64,000 nt of DNA from Verrucomicrobium sp. (lineage in GTDB: Bacteria; Verrucomicrobiota; Verrucomicrobiia; Methylacidiphilales; UBA1321): positions 1 to 64,000 of the forward strand of contig JAFIGT010000008.1 in assembly GCA_017849585.1 (NCBI GenBank), given 5' to 3'. Both the position numbers and the translations under genes were made by a program. Positions 38,738-46,091 of this stretch are shown here, piece by piece. The number at the start of each line of letters is the position of its first letter. Within the stretch, counting starts at the first letter, position 1. Under the pieces are notes generated by a model. The model saw only the letters and a program-made list of their open reading frames with translations, did not search any database and was not told where the DNA came from.

Positions 38738-39379
38738 ATGCTCAAATATGGCATTGGTTGTCTCGTCGTGTTGGCACTCGCGGTTGGCTTGGCCCTGATC
38801 CTCGGCCTCTGGGCCATGGGCATCTATAACGGCATCATCACGCGCAATCAGGCCGTGGATAAACAATGGTCTCAAGTGGAAAACGTTTACCAACGCCGAT
38901 ACGACCTGATCCCCAACTTGGTAAATACCGTGCAGGGCGCGGCGAATTTCGAGAAATCGACACTGACGGAAATCACCAATGCCCGCGCCACTGTCGGCCA
39001 GGTGAAACTCAGTCCGCAGGATCTCTCCGATCCGGAAAAGTTCAAACAGTATGAGCGCGCCCAGGGAGCCATGTCCTCCGCGCTGTCACGGCTTCTGGTC
39101 GTAGCGGAACGCTATCCCGACCTCAAAGCCACGCAGAATTTCCGCGATCTGCAGGTGCAACTGGAAGGCACGGAGAATCGCATTTCCGTCGAGCGCGGCC
39201 GCTTCAACGATTCCGTGCAAGAGTACAACGCCTACATCCTGCAGTTGCCGAACTCGCTGGTCGCCAACTTCTCCGGCTTCCGTCAGCGGCCTTACTTCAC
39301 TTCGGTAGCAGGAGCCAATCAAGCGCCAGCCGTGAAGTTTGATTTCAACAATACCCCGGCACCGACACCCGCCCGCTAA
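38738..39379 (+). CDS. lemA: LemA family protein
   Basis: The 213-residue protein begins with a transmembrane helix (YGIGCLVVLALAVGLALILG) followed by LWAMGIYNGIITRNQAVDKQ, then WSQVENVYQRRYDLIPNLVN and TVQGAANFEKSTLTEITNAR, the LemA signature. The cytoplasmic/periplasmic helical part follows (YPDLKATQNFRDLQVQLEGT). LemA proteins are membrane anchored and usually sit beside TPM-domain proteins, as here, with 23 bp to the next gene. Biochemical role unclear. Confidence 0.95.
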   Translation: MLKYGIGCLVVLALAVGLALILGLWAMGIYNGIITRNQAVDKQWSQVENVYQRRYDLIPNLVNTVQGAANFEKSTLTEITNARATVGQVKLSPQDLSDPEKFKQYERAQGAMSSALSRLLVVAERYPDLKATQNFRDLQVQLEGTENRISVERGRFNDSVQEYNAYILQLPNSLVANFSGFRQRPYFTSVAGANQAPAVKFDFNNTPAPTPAR

Positions 39380-39402
39380 GTGATGGCGGGATCAAGGGGA
39401 AC

Positions 39403-40176
39403 ATGCGTCACTGGCTCTTAGGAATCATCGCCGCGCTGGCGATTGTGCTCCCCCTCGTCGCGGCGGAGGTGATTCCGCCTGCCCCCAAGGCGTACTTCAA
39501 TGATTATGCCGGAATTACTTCGACCGCCGCACAGCAGAAACTGAATACCGAACTCGCGCAGTTCGAGCGCGACACCTCCAATCAACTCGTCGTCGTCATC
39601 TACCCGACGATGCAGTCGAATTCCTCCATCGAAGACTACACCGTCCGCGTGGCACAAAAATGGGGCGTCGGCCAAAAGGATAAATCCAACGGAGCGGTTC
39701 TCTTCGTTTTCAGTCAGGACCGCAAACTCTACCTGCAAGTCGGGTACGGTCTCGAAGGCGCCCTGCCCGACGCCCTCACGCGACGCCTCATCGCGAATGA
39801 AATCGTTCCCTCCTTTAAAGCCGGTCAATACGCCGCCGGACTGCAACGGGGCATTCACGCCATCATGGCCGCCACAAAAGGCGAGTACAAAGGCACTGGA
39901 AAGACGGTCCAGGAAAGCAAGGCACTCAGCGATGGCCAAGGCCTCGCGATCTGTGTCGTTCTGGCTCTCGTCGGATTCTTTATTCTGCTGGTGATCGCAG
40001 GTGCCTTACCCTCCACCACAAACTACGACAAGCGCGGTCGCCGCCACTATTACGACAGCGGCAGCAATTGGACTTCGAGCAATTCCAGTAGCAGCTGGAG
40101 CAGCGGTGGAGGCGGAGGTGGATTTTCCAGCGGCGGCGGTTCCTTCGGTGGTGGTGGCTCGGGAGGGAGTTGGTAA
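39403..40176 (+). CDS. TPM-domain protein, YgcG type, glycine/serine-rich tail
   Basis: The 257-residue protein has a signal peptide (MRHWLLGIIAALAIVLPLVA), then a TPM domain: YFNDYAGITSTAAQQKLNTE, LVVVIYPTMQSNSSIEDYTV, KWGVGQKDKSNGAVLFVFSQ and GLEGALPDALTRRLI. A transmembrane helix near residues 180-205 (LAICVVLALVGFFILLVIAG) follows, and the C terminus is a cluster of Gly and Ser (GGGGGGFSSGGGSFGGGG). The order LemA-TPM-TPM is frequent. Part of the lemA operon, 1 bp from the next gene. The TPM domain binds divalent metals in characterised relatives. Confidence 0.92.
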   Translation: MRHWLLGIIAALAIVLPLVAAEVIPPAPKAYFNDYAGITSTAAQQKLNTELAQFERDTSNQLVVVIYPTMQSNSSIEDYTVRVAQKWGVGQKDKSNGAVLFVFSQDRKLYLQVGYGLEGALPDALTRRLIANEIVPSFKAGQYAAGLQRGIHAIMAATKGEYKGTGKTVQESKALSDGQGLAICVVLALVGFFILLVIAGALPSTTNYDKRGRRHYYDSGSNWTSSNSSSSWSSGGGGGGFSSGGGSFGGGGSGGSW

Positions 40177-40177
40177 A

Positions 40178-40612
40178 ATGAAACCGAAACAATTCCTCAA
40201 TGCACTCGACGAGGCCCGATTGCTGGAAGCGATCCGCGCGGCGGAAGCCCGTACCTCCGGCGAAATTCGTCTCGTGATCGCCCATCATCCCGCGCCCGAT
40301 CCCCTTTTCGCCGCGCAAAAGCATTTCGACCATCTAGGCATGGCCAACACCCGCGAACGCAATGCCGTTCTCCTCTTCGTCGCACCCAAGTCTCACACCT
40401 TTGCCATTATTGGTGACAGCGCCGTCCATGCCAAATGCGGGCAGCCTTTTTGGGACGACGTGGCCGCCACCTTGGGCACTCATTTCAAGAAGAACGAATT
40501 TACTGAAGGACTTCTCGCCGCGATTGATCGCGCCGGAACCTTGTTGGCGGAACACTTCCCTCGTCAGGGCGATGACCGCAACGAATTGAGCGACCAGATC
40601 ATTCAAGACTGA
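40178..40612 (+). CDS. Second TPM-domain protein
   Basis: The 144-residue product starts MKPKQFLNALDEARLLEAIR and contains SGEIRLVIAHHP, RNAVLLFVAPKSHTFAIIGD, VHAKCGQPFWDDVAATLGTH and FTEGLLAAIDRAGTLLAEHF, a shorter TPM fold without signal peptide. The start at 40178 follows the stop of the first TPM gene by 1 bp; an earlier start would overlap that gene and has no support. It probably works with LemA and the previous protein at the membrane. Function unknown. Confidence 0.88.
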   Translation: MKPKQFLNALDEARLLEAIRAAEARTSGEIRLVIAHHPAPDPLFAAQKHFDHLGMANTRERNAVLLFVAPKSHTFAIIGDSAVHAKCGQPFWDDVAATLGTHFKKNEFTEGLLAAIDRAGTLLAEHFPRQGDDRNELSDQIIQD

Positions 40613-40727
40613 GCTATCGCTCTCCTTTTGATCAACAAAGAGGCGTGGCATCCCGTCCACCTTCCTCCTCTCTATACAGTCCGTTTTGGCGCCCAGCCAA
40701 TTCATCGGCCATCCATCAGCTGCCATT

Positions 40728-40748
40728 TATAGTTTATTAATAGTAAAC
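40728..40748 (+). promoter_or_regulatory. Candidate IclR-regulator operator upstream of the regulator gene
   Basis: TATAGTTTA-TTAATAG-TAAAC contains a 7-bp palindrome (TAGTTTA/TAAACTA, 40730-40750). 18 of 21 positions match 41849-41869 read in reverse. It lies 82 bp upstream of the regulator start. Confidence 0.65.
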
Positions 40749-40776
40749 TACTGAAGTCTCATATTCTTACACTAAC

Positions 40777-40789
40777 AGACCTATAATAC
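40777..40789 (+). promoter_or_regulatory. Promoter core AGACCTATAATAC of the IclR regulator
   Basis: AGACC-TATAAT-AC carries a perfect -10 (TATAAT, 40782-40787). AGACCTA-A-AATAC recurs at 41807-41819 upstream of the 822-residue-protein gene, and CTTACA precedes it in both places. No clear -35 box. Confidence 0.55.
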
Positions 40790-40829
40790 TTATTTACAAC
40801 TTAACATATGTTCACTATAAACAAACAGA

Positions 40830-41645
40830 ATGCCGCGCGTCCTAACCCTCGACAAAAGCTTATCCGTACTGGAACTCGTTTTCTCCAAACGCGATGGGAT
40901 CGGCACCCGCGATCTGGCCGGACAACTCAAAGTCAACGTCGCCACCGCACACAACATCGCCCGTACCTTCTGCCTAAGAGGATACTTGCGCCAAGACCCT
41001 GACACCAAAGTTTTCTATCCCGGCATCCGACTCATGCTGATGGGACGGCACCCCTCCTATCTGCGCTCCCTCTCCCTCTCCGCCAGCAGCATCATCGACG
41101 ATCTCGCCAAAAAGCTGAACGAAAGCGTCATGCTCGCCTCGATCGATCACGGACACATTCTTAACCTCAAGTACGTCCCGAGTCGCCAAGCGTTACGCGC
41201 CCAAGAGTCGGAAGACATGAGCAGCCACTCCTACTGCACAGCCGTAGGAAAAATCTTGCTCGCCTCCCTGAGCGACTCCGAACTAGACAGCTACCTTCAC
41301 CACACCCCACTCCAGCGCCTCACCCCCCACACCCTGTGCACCCCCCAACTCGTGAAGGATGAGCTCAGGAAAGTAAAATCCCAAGGCTACGCCGAGACTC
41401 GAGATGAATTCTGCGAAGGCCTCAGCGCTGTAGCCGTCCCGGTACGCGATCCGTGGGGCAATATCGTTGCCAGCGTGGGAGCCAGCGCGCCCAGCGTACG
41501 CCTCCAAAAGACCAGCCAGCTCGACCACGCCCTGAACGAACTTCGCCGCGCCGCGAATGAAATCGAACTCCACTGGACCAATGCCCAGTCCACCCCCGGA
41601 GAAAAAGCCAAACGTCGCACCACCAAGGATCTTGCCGCCCAATAA
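40830..41645 (+). CDS. IclR-family transcriptional regulator
   Basis: The 271-residue protein has the N-terminal winged helix (VLTLDKSLSVLELVFSKRDG, IGTRDLAGQLKVNVATAHNI, ARTFCLRGYLRQDPDTKVFY) and an IclR effector domain with SVMLASIDHGHILNLKYVPS, SYCTAVGKILLASLSDSELD and CEGLSAVAVPVRDPWGNIVA. IclR proteins sense small carbon metabolites. The region upstream is AT-rich and carries an operator that is repeated before the next gene, so it probably autoregulates and controls the following 822-residue protein and isomerase. Basic tail GEKAKRRTTKDLAAQ. The ATG at 40830 gives family length. Confidence 0.92.
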   Translation: MPRVLTLDKSLSVLELVFSKRDGIGTRDLAGQLKVNVATAHNIARTFCLRGYLRQDPDTKVFYPGIRLMLMGRHPSYLRSLSLSASSIIDDLAKKLNESVMLASIDHGHILNLKYVPSRQALRAQESEDMSSHSYCTAVGKILLASLSDSELDSYLHHTPLQRLTPHTLCTPQLVKDELRKVKSQGYAETRDEFCEGLSAVAVPVRDPWGNIVASVGASAPSVRLQKTSQLDHALNELRRAANEIELHWTNAQSTPGEKAKRRTTKDLAAQ

Positions 41646-41806
41646 GCAAGACGCGCACCCCCGACTCACAACCCTTTCAAATCCGAATTATTCGTTTCGC
41701 GCAAAAAAGTTACTACGTTCATTTATAACGAACGACTAAGCAATCTCGCAAAAACAACCTAAATCATTATTACTACAGCATAAACAAGAAATCACCCTTA
41801 CATTAT

Positions 41807-41819
41807 AGACCTAAAATAC
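41807..41819 (+). promoter_or_regulatory. Promoter core AGACCTAAAATAC before the 822-residue-protein gene
   Basis: TAAAAT (41812-41817) is a -10-like box with the same flanks as 40777-40789. CTTACATTAT lies just upstream, like CTTACACTAAC at the regulator promoter. Confidence 0.5.
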
Positions 41820-41848
41820 CGTCGAAATCTCAAAAATTTATTTCTTGC

Positions 41849-41869
41849 GTTTAGTATAACTAAACTATA
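41849..41869 (-). promoter_or_regulatory. Candidate IclR-regulator operator upstream of the 822-residue-protein gene
   Basis: On the plus strand GTTTAGT-ATA-ACTAAAC (41849-41865) is a perfect palindrome. In reverse, TATAGTTTA-GTTATAC-TAAAC matches 40728-40748 in 18 of 21 positions. It lies 32 bp downstream of the promoter core and 110 bp upstream of the ATG. Confidence 0.65.
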
Positions 41870-41979
41870 GCTTAGATCACAGATGACCGCACTCTTTTCC
41901 TCCCAAACAACTCAAGCCATCGCCTTCTTTTTCGGCAACTGTCCCCGGTAGTTAAACGCCATCTTTTCATTTTGCATTT

Positions 41980-44448
41980 ATGAAACGCCTCATTCTCGAA
42001 CTCAGCGTCAAACCCTTCCGCGTGATGACCGACGAGGCCATTCGCGCGGTCGTCGCTGACATTTGCTCTCAGTGGCACAATCTCATCTCTCGCGCCGACT
42101 CGCTTTCGTTCATGCTCTGGACCGCAGACGGCAGCGAAATCCTAGACTACCGTGGTAATCCGAATGACGAGATCTCCTATGCCAAGTGGATTGGTATCGC
42201 CAACTCGCCGCCCAATGATTCATGGCACAACAACATGAAGTGTCTGCATACGCAGCGCTTTCCCTATTGTGATAATCCCCCCCGCCTGACCTACGAGCGA
42301 CTCGCGTTCATCATTAAGTCGCTCAAAACTGAGAGTTCCCGCCTTACCGGCAAGCCGGTCACGGTCGGCACCACGTTCGATCCCGGTCCCGAATTCGCCG
42401 AATCCGATTTCAAGTACAAGCGCCACCCGGAAATCTGCAAAGGCACCATCATGGGCGCATCGCAGTGGGTTCACTGCGCGGCCGTCTTGCACGGAGACAA
42501 GGTTGCTTACGCCGGCTTCCCGAATGGCATCGAAGAAGGCACCACGCTCGGCACGTTCCTCGGCCGTCAGGCGCAACACTTTCTCACCGATCTGAATCTC
42601 GACTACATCTGGTTCTCCAACGGCTTCGGTTATTCGCTCGATTCGTGGAACGTCACGGGCGAAGCCTTTGATGGCAAGACCTTCGACGCGAGCATCGCCC
42701 CGAAGGTGCACCAGGCGATCCTCAAGTTCTGGCACGATTTCCGCAAGGAATGCCCCCATTACCGCATCGAAAGCCGCGGCAGCAATCTTTCCACCGGCAT
42801 GGATCTTTCCAGCGATGCCTCCCCGATGCGCGAAATCTATCGCGGCGGCTTCAATGTCATCGCTCCGGTCAATTCCCCCTGGGCGGCGCTCAATGCCGAC
42901 TATGGTCTGGAGCTCGTGGGCTGGCTCTCACACATCGCCGAATTGCCCGCTGGCAGCGGCGTGCCGTTCCGCTACTACATTCATGACCCGTGGTGGATGA
43001 ACAGCCCGTGGCTGGATCGTTATGGCCGTGAAGCGCACGATATTTATCTGCCGCTTTCCATTGGCCGCATCGACGAAAAGGGCGAGATGGCCTTCCCCGC
43101 GTCGGTCTCCATGCTCACGATCGACAACTCCTATGGCGAAATGCCGCAGGTTGTCCCGAACGAAGTGACGCCGCATATCCTGCGCGCGCTCGAAGATTTC
43201 CCGAACCAACCCGGTCTCATCACGTGGATCTATCCTTTCGAAGAATACCACAACTGGACCTTCGCCAAGCCGAGCCGAGCCAACGAAGTTTTCTTCGGTG
43301 ACTGGTTCATGCGCTCGGCGATCAATCAAGGTTTCCCACTCAACACAGTCGTCTCGACGGAGAATTATCTCTCCAGCCTGAAGGCCAAGCCCGCACTCTA
43401 TCAGGACACTATCTTGGTCTGCCCGCCGCCGGACGCCGGCTCCGCGTTGGCTAAGGCACTTATCGCCCATGTCAACAATGGCGGCAAAGCCCTGCTCTAC
43501 GGTCCCGTCGGTCATGCCGATCCAGAACTCCTCAAACTGCTCGAACTCAAGACAACCACGCCGCTGCCCGCTGGCGTGCTGGAATTCTCCACGACACTCG
43601 CAGCCGATCCGCTAGGTGATGGCAAATTCCCGACCAGGATGGAATTCCGCGATTGGCTTTCTGGCGGCGACATCAATACCGTCGTATCCGAAAAGTCTGC
43701 AGCCGGACTCACCGTTCTGGCCGAAGTCGCCTCTGGCAACGAACGCCGCGCCTTCGCTGTCACCCGTAAGCTCTCCACCGGTGGACAGCTCGGCTGGGTC
43801 CGCGGCGCTTTCAGCGAAAACGTCATCAAGGACGGCGATCATCTGCCCAAGAAAACCGACCCGCTCCAATGGTTCACCTCCGAGCGTGTCATGCGCTGGG
43901 CACTGCAATCGTTTGGATACTCCATCCGCTTCACCAAACCCTCCGCCGCCACGGTTGACCCGCTCATTCTCGCGGCACGGAAACAAAACGGCTGGTTCTT
44001 CTCCGGCTTCAGCCCCTCGACCAACATCGAACTCCAGTGGAAATTCCCGCTGGGCGCTCCCGTTCCCATTGGCTGCGACGTGCTGCTCAAGAACGGCGTT
44101 GGCAGCATGGTGCTTTCCCGCGCCTGGCATCGCGAATGCCGCGTCTTCGTCGAGCAGAACGAGAACACGGAAATCTCCTGCCGCGAGTGCCTCACGGGCG
44201 ATGTAGACATCGCCCGCCGCGTGCTCGTGCGCGGCTTGAAAAATGCCACCGTTCATTACCTGATCGATCCGGCCTACCCGGCGGATGACGTTTACTTCAG
44301 CCAAAACAATGCCTACACGGGCCGCGGAACAGCGATTCCCCACGCTGAATCGCAACCGGGCGTGCTCACGGCCAAGAATGTCACGGGAGAAATCCTGATC
44401 TCCTGCCGTATGAAAACATCGTTAACCCCTACCCCCTTCAACATATGA
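41980..44448 (+). CDS. Large uncharacterised protein, TIM-barrel/glycosidase-like
   Basis: The 822-residue protein has no signal peptide and no family I can name. Its N-terminal 450 residues read like a glycosidase-type TIM barrel with many aromatic residues (LSFMLWTADGSEILDY, LDYIWFSNGFGYSLDSWNVT, YRIESRGSNLSTGM, VPFRYYIHDPWWMNSPW, GLITWIYPFEEYHNWTFA). A GATase-like middle (DTILVCPPPDAGSALAKALI, NNGGKALLYGPVG) recalls the second domain of GH42 beta-galactosidases, followed by a beta-rich C-terminal part. Candidate acid residues (E in YHRIESRGS-like regions) cannot be assigned. Its stop overlaps the next start as ATGA, so it is co-translated with a fucose/arabinose-isomerase-like enzyme; both likely belong to one sugar pathway. 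Confidence 0.6.
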   Translation: MKRLILELSVKPFRVMTDEAIRAVVADICSQWHNLISRADSLSFMLWTADGSEILDYRGNPNDEISYAKWIGIANSPPNDSWHNNMKCLHTQRFPYCDNPPRLTYERLAFIIKSLKTESSRLTGKPVTVGTTFDPGPEFAESDFKYKRHPEICKGTIMGASQWVHCAAVLHGDKVAYAGFPNGIEEGTTLGTFLGRQAQHFLTDLNLDYIWFSNGFGYSLDSWNVTGEAFDGKTFDASIAPKVHQAILKFWHDFRKECPHYRIESRGSNLSTGMDLSSDASPMREIYRGGFNVIAPVNSPWAALNADYGLELVGWLSHIAELPAGSGVPFRYYIHDPWWMNSPWLDRYGREAHDIYLPLSIGRIDEKGEMAFPASVSMLTIDNSYGEMPQVVPNEVTPHILRALEDFPNQPGLITWIYPFEEYHNWTFAKPSRANEVFFGDWFMRSAINQGFPLNTVVSTENYLSSLKAKPALYQDTILVCPPPDAGSALAKALIAHVNNGGKALLYGPVGHADPELLKLLELKTTTPLPAGVLEFSTTLAADPLGDGKFPTRMEFRDWLSGGDINTVVSEKSAAGLTVLAEVASGNERRAFAVTRKLSTGGQLGWVRGAFSENVIKDGDHLPKKTDPLQWFTSERVMRWALQSFGYSIRFTKPSAATVDPLILAARKQNGWFFSGFSPSTNIELQWKFPLGAPVPIGCDVLLKNGVGSMVLSRAWHRECRVFVEQNENTEISCRECLTGDVDIARRVLVRGLKNATVHYLIDPAYPADDVYFSQNNAYTGRGTAIPHAESQPGVLTAKNVTGEILISCRMKTSLTPTPFNI

Positions 44449-46022
44449 AAGCCTCACAAGATACCGTCCTTCCGACCGAGCGCCCGGCCAAGGCCACGGC
44501 GGAATTGAAGTCCAGCACCACTCCGGCCAAAACCACCGCCGCGTCCACCGCACCGGTCACGGTGAAGCGTCTGCGCCCTCTACGCGCCAAGGCCGGCTTG
44601 CTCGGCATTGGTCACCACGTTTACTGGCCGCAATTTGACGGCCTGCTCGACGAAATGCATCGCAAGCTCGGCTACGCCAAAGGCCTCATCGAAGCCAATG
44701 GCCTCGAAGTTGCCGAATTCGGCATGCTCGATACCGCGCAAAAAGCGTACGACGTCGTGCCGAAGATTAAGGCCGCCGACATCGACATCCTCTTCGTCGA
44801 CATGGTCACCTACGGCACCTCGTCGACCTTCGGCATTCTCTGCCGCGAGATCCACGTGCCGATCGTGCTCATCGCCCTGCAACCACTCCAGGCGATGGAT
44901 TATCCGAATGGCACGACCTACATGCAGCTCTGCAACGATGACTTCTGCTCCGTGCCGGAATTCACCGGCGTCGCCGTCCGTTTCGGACGCCGCCCGCCGC
45001 CCGTCATCCTCGGTCACGAAGGCAATGATCCGATCGCTCAGAAGGAACTGAACCGCTGGTGCCAGATCGCCAAGGTGCTCCACGACCTGCGCCGTTCCCG
45101 CATCGGCCTGATGGGCCACGTGCTGGAATCGATGCTCGACATGCACACCGACCCCACGGCGATCACCGCCGCGTTCGGCCCGCACGTCGTGCTCATTGAA
45201 CCCGAAGACATCCTGCGGCATTACCTCGCCGCGCCGAAGGATCTCATCGATGCCAAGCAGGACGAAATTCTGAGCTTCTTCGATACGCCCGATCCGAAGT
45301 CGGATCCGCTCACCGAGAAGTTGACGCCAAAGGATCTCGAAACTGCCGCTCGCGCCGCGATCGCGCTCGACGGATTGATCAAGGAAAAGAAACTCGATGG
45401 TCTCGCCTACTATTATGAGGGCGAACCCGGCTCGCAACTGCGCACGCTGGTGACCAACCTCATCGTGGGCAATTCCCTGCTCACCGGAGCGGGCTTCCCG
45501 ATGTGCGGTGAGTTCGACATCAAGACCTGCATCGCGATGATGATCATGGATCGCCTCGACATCGGCGGCAGCTTCGCCGAATTCCACCCGGTGGATTTCG
45601 AGCGCGACAGCGTCCTCGTCGGTCACGACGGCCCGCACCACATCAACATCGCCGCGTCGAAGCCGGTCATCCGCAGTCTGAAAAAATACCACGGCAAGCC
45701 CGGTTCCGGCGCTGGCGTGGAATTCCAGATCAAGGAAGGCCCGATCACGATGCTCAGCATCGGCGTTACGGCTCAAGGCAAATTCAAGTTTGTCATCGCG
45801 GAAGGCATGTCGGCCAAGCGCCCCATCCCGCCGACCGGCAACACGAACACCCACGGCGTCTTCGCCCCGGACGTCCGCACGTTCTTGAAGAAGTGGGTCG
45901 CTGAAGGACCAACGCACCACTTCGCCCTTGGCATCGGCCATCACGGCGCGGAACTCGTCGAAATCGCCCAGATTCTCGGACTCGAGTACGCCGTCGTCAC
46001 GCCGCTCTCGTCGAGCATGTAA
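44445..46022 (+). CDS. L-fucose/L-arabinose isomerase family protein
   Basis: The 525-residue product has the aldose-ketose isomerase fold: VYWPQFDGLLDEMHRKLGYA, IDILFVDMVTYGTSSTFGIL, GLMGHVLESMLDMHTDPTAI, LAYYYEGEPGSQLRTLVTNL, and ITMLSIGVTAQGKFKFVIAE with PIPPTGNTNTHGVF in the C-terminal domain; E and H metal residues such as in YYYEGE and GHHG are visible. The first about 45 residues are a Lys/Thr/Ala/Ser-rich low-complexity extension not usual for the family. The substrate is unknown; the partner is an 822-residue uncharacterised protein. A strong terminator follows the gene. Confidence 0.8.
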   Translation: MKASQDTVLPTERPAKATAELKSSTTPAKTTAASTAPVTVKRLRPLRAKAGLLGIGHHVYWPQFDGLLDEMHRKLGYAKGLIEANGLEVAEFGMLDTAQKAYDVVPKIKAADIDILFVDMVTYGTSSTFGILCREIHVPIVLIALQPLQAMDYPNGTTYMQLCNDDFCSVPEFTGVAVRFGRRPPPVILGHEGNDPIAQKELNRWCQIAKVLHDLRRSRIGLMGHVLESMLDMHTDPTAITAAFGPHVVLIEPEDILRHYLAAPKDLIDAKQDEILSFFDTPDPKSDPLTEKLTPKDLETAARAAIALDGLIKEKKLDGLAYYYEGEPGSQLRTLVTNLIVGNSLLTGAGFPMCGEFDIKTCIAMMIMDRLDIGGSFAEFHPVDFERDSVLVGHDGPHHINIAASKPVIRSLKKYHGKPGSGAGVEFQIKEGPITMLSIGVTAQGKFKFVIAEGMSAKRPIPPTGNTNTHGVFAPDVRTFLKKWVAEGPTHHFALGIGHHGAELVEIAQILGLEYAVVTPLSSSM

Positions 46023-46036
46023 GACGTTGCCAATTA

Positions 46037-46077
46037 AAAACCGTCACGTTTCCTAGTGAAGCGTGACGGTTTTTTTA
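46037..46077 (+). terminator. Rho-independent terminator of the IclR-linked unit
   Basis: AACCGTCACG-N14-CGTGACGGTT (inner TTC-CTAGT-GAA pairs too) followed by TTTTTTT, 15 bp after the isomerase stop. A mirror A-tract upstream means it may also work for the convergent mannosidase gene. Confidence 0.9.
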
Positions 46078-46091
46078 TTGAGCAGGATTGA

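Larger units (their letters stand above)
41646..41979. other. 334-bp AT-rich control region before the 822-residue-protein gene
   Basis: Markedly AT-rich compared with its neighbours. It holds CGTTC-N9-GAACG (41716-41734), a promoter core (41807-41819) and the operator 41849-41869. No open reading frame of note. Confidence 0.65.
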
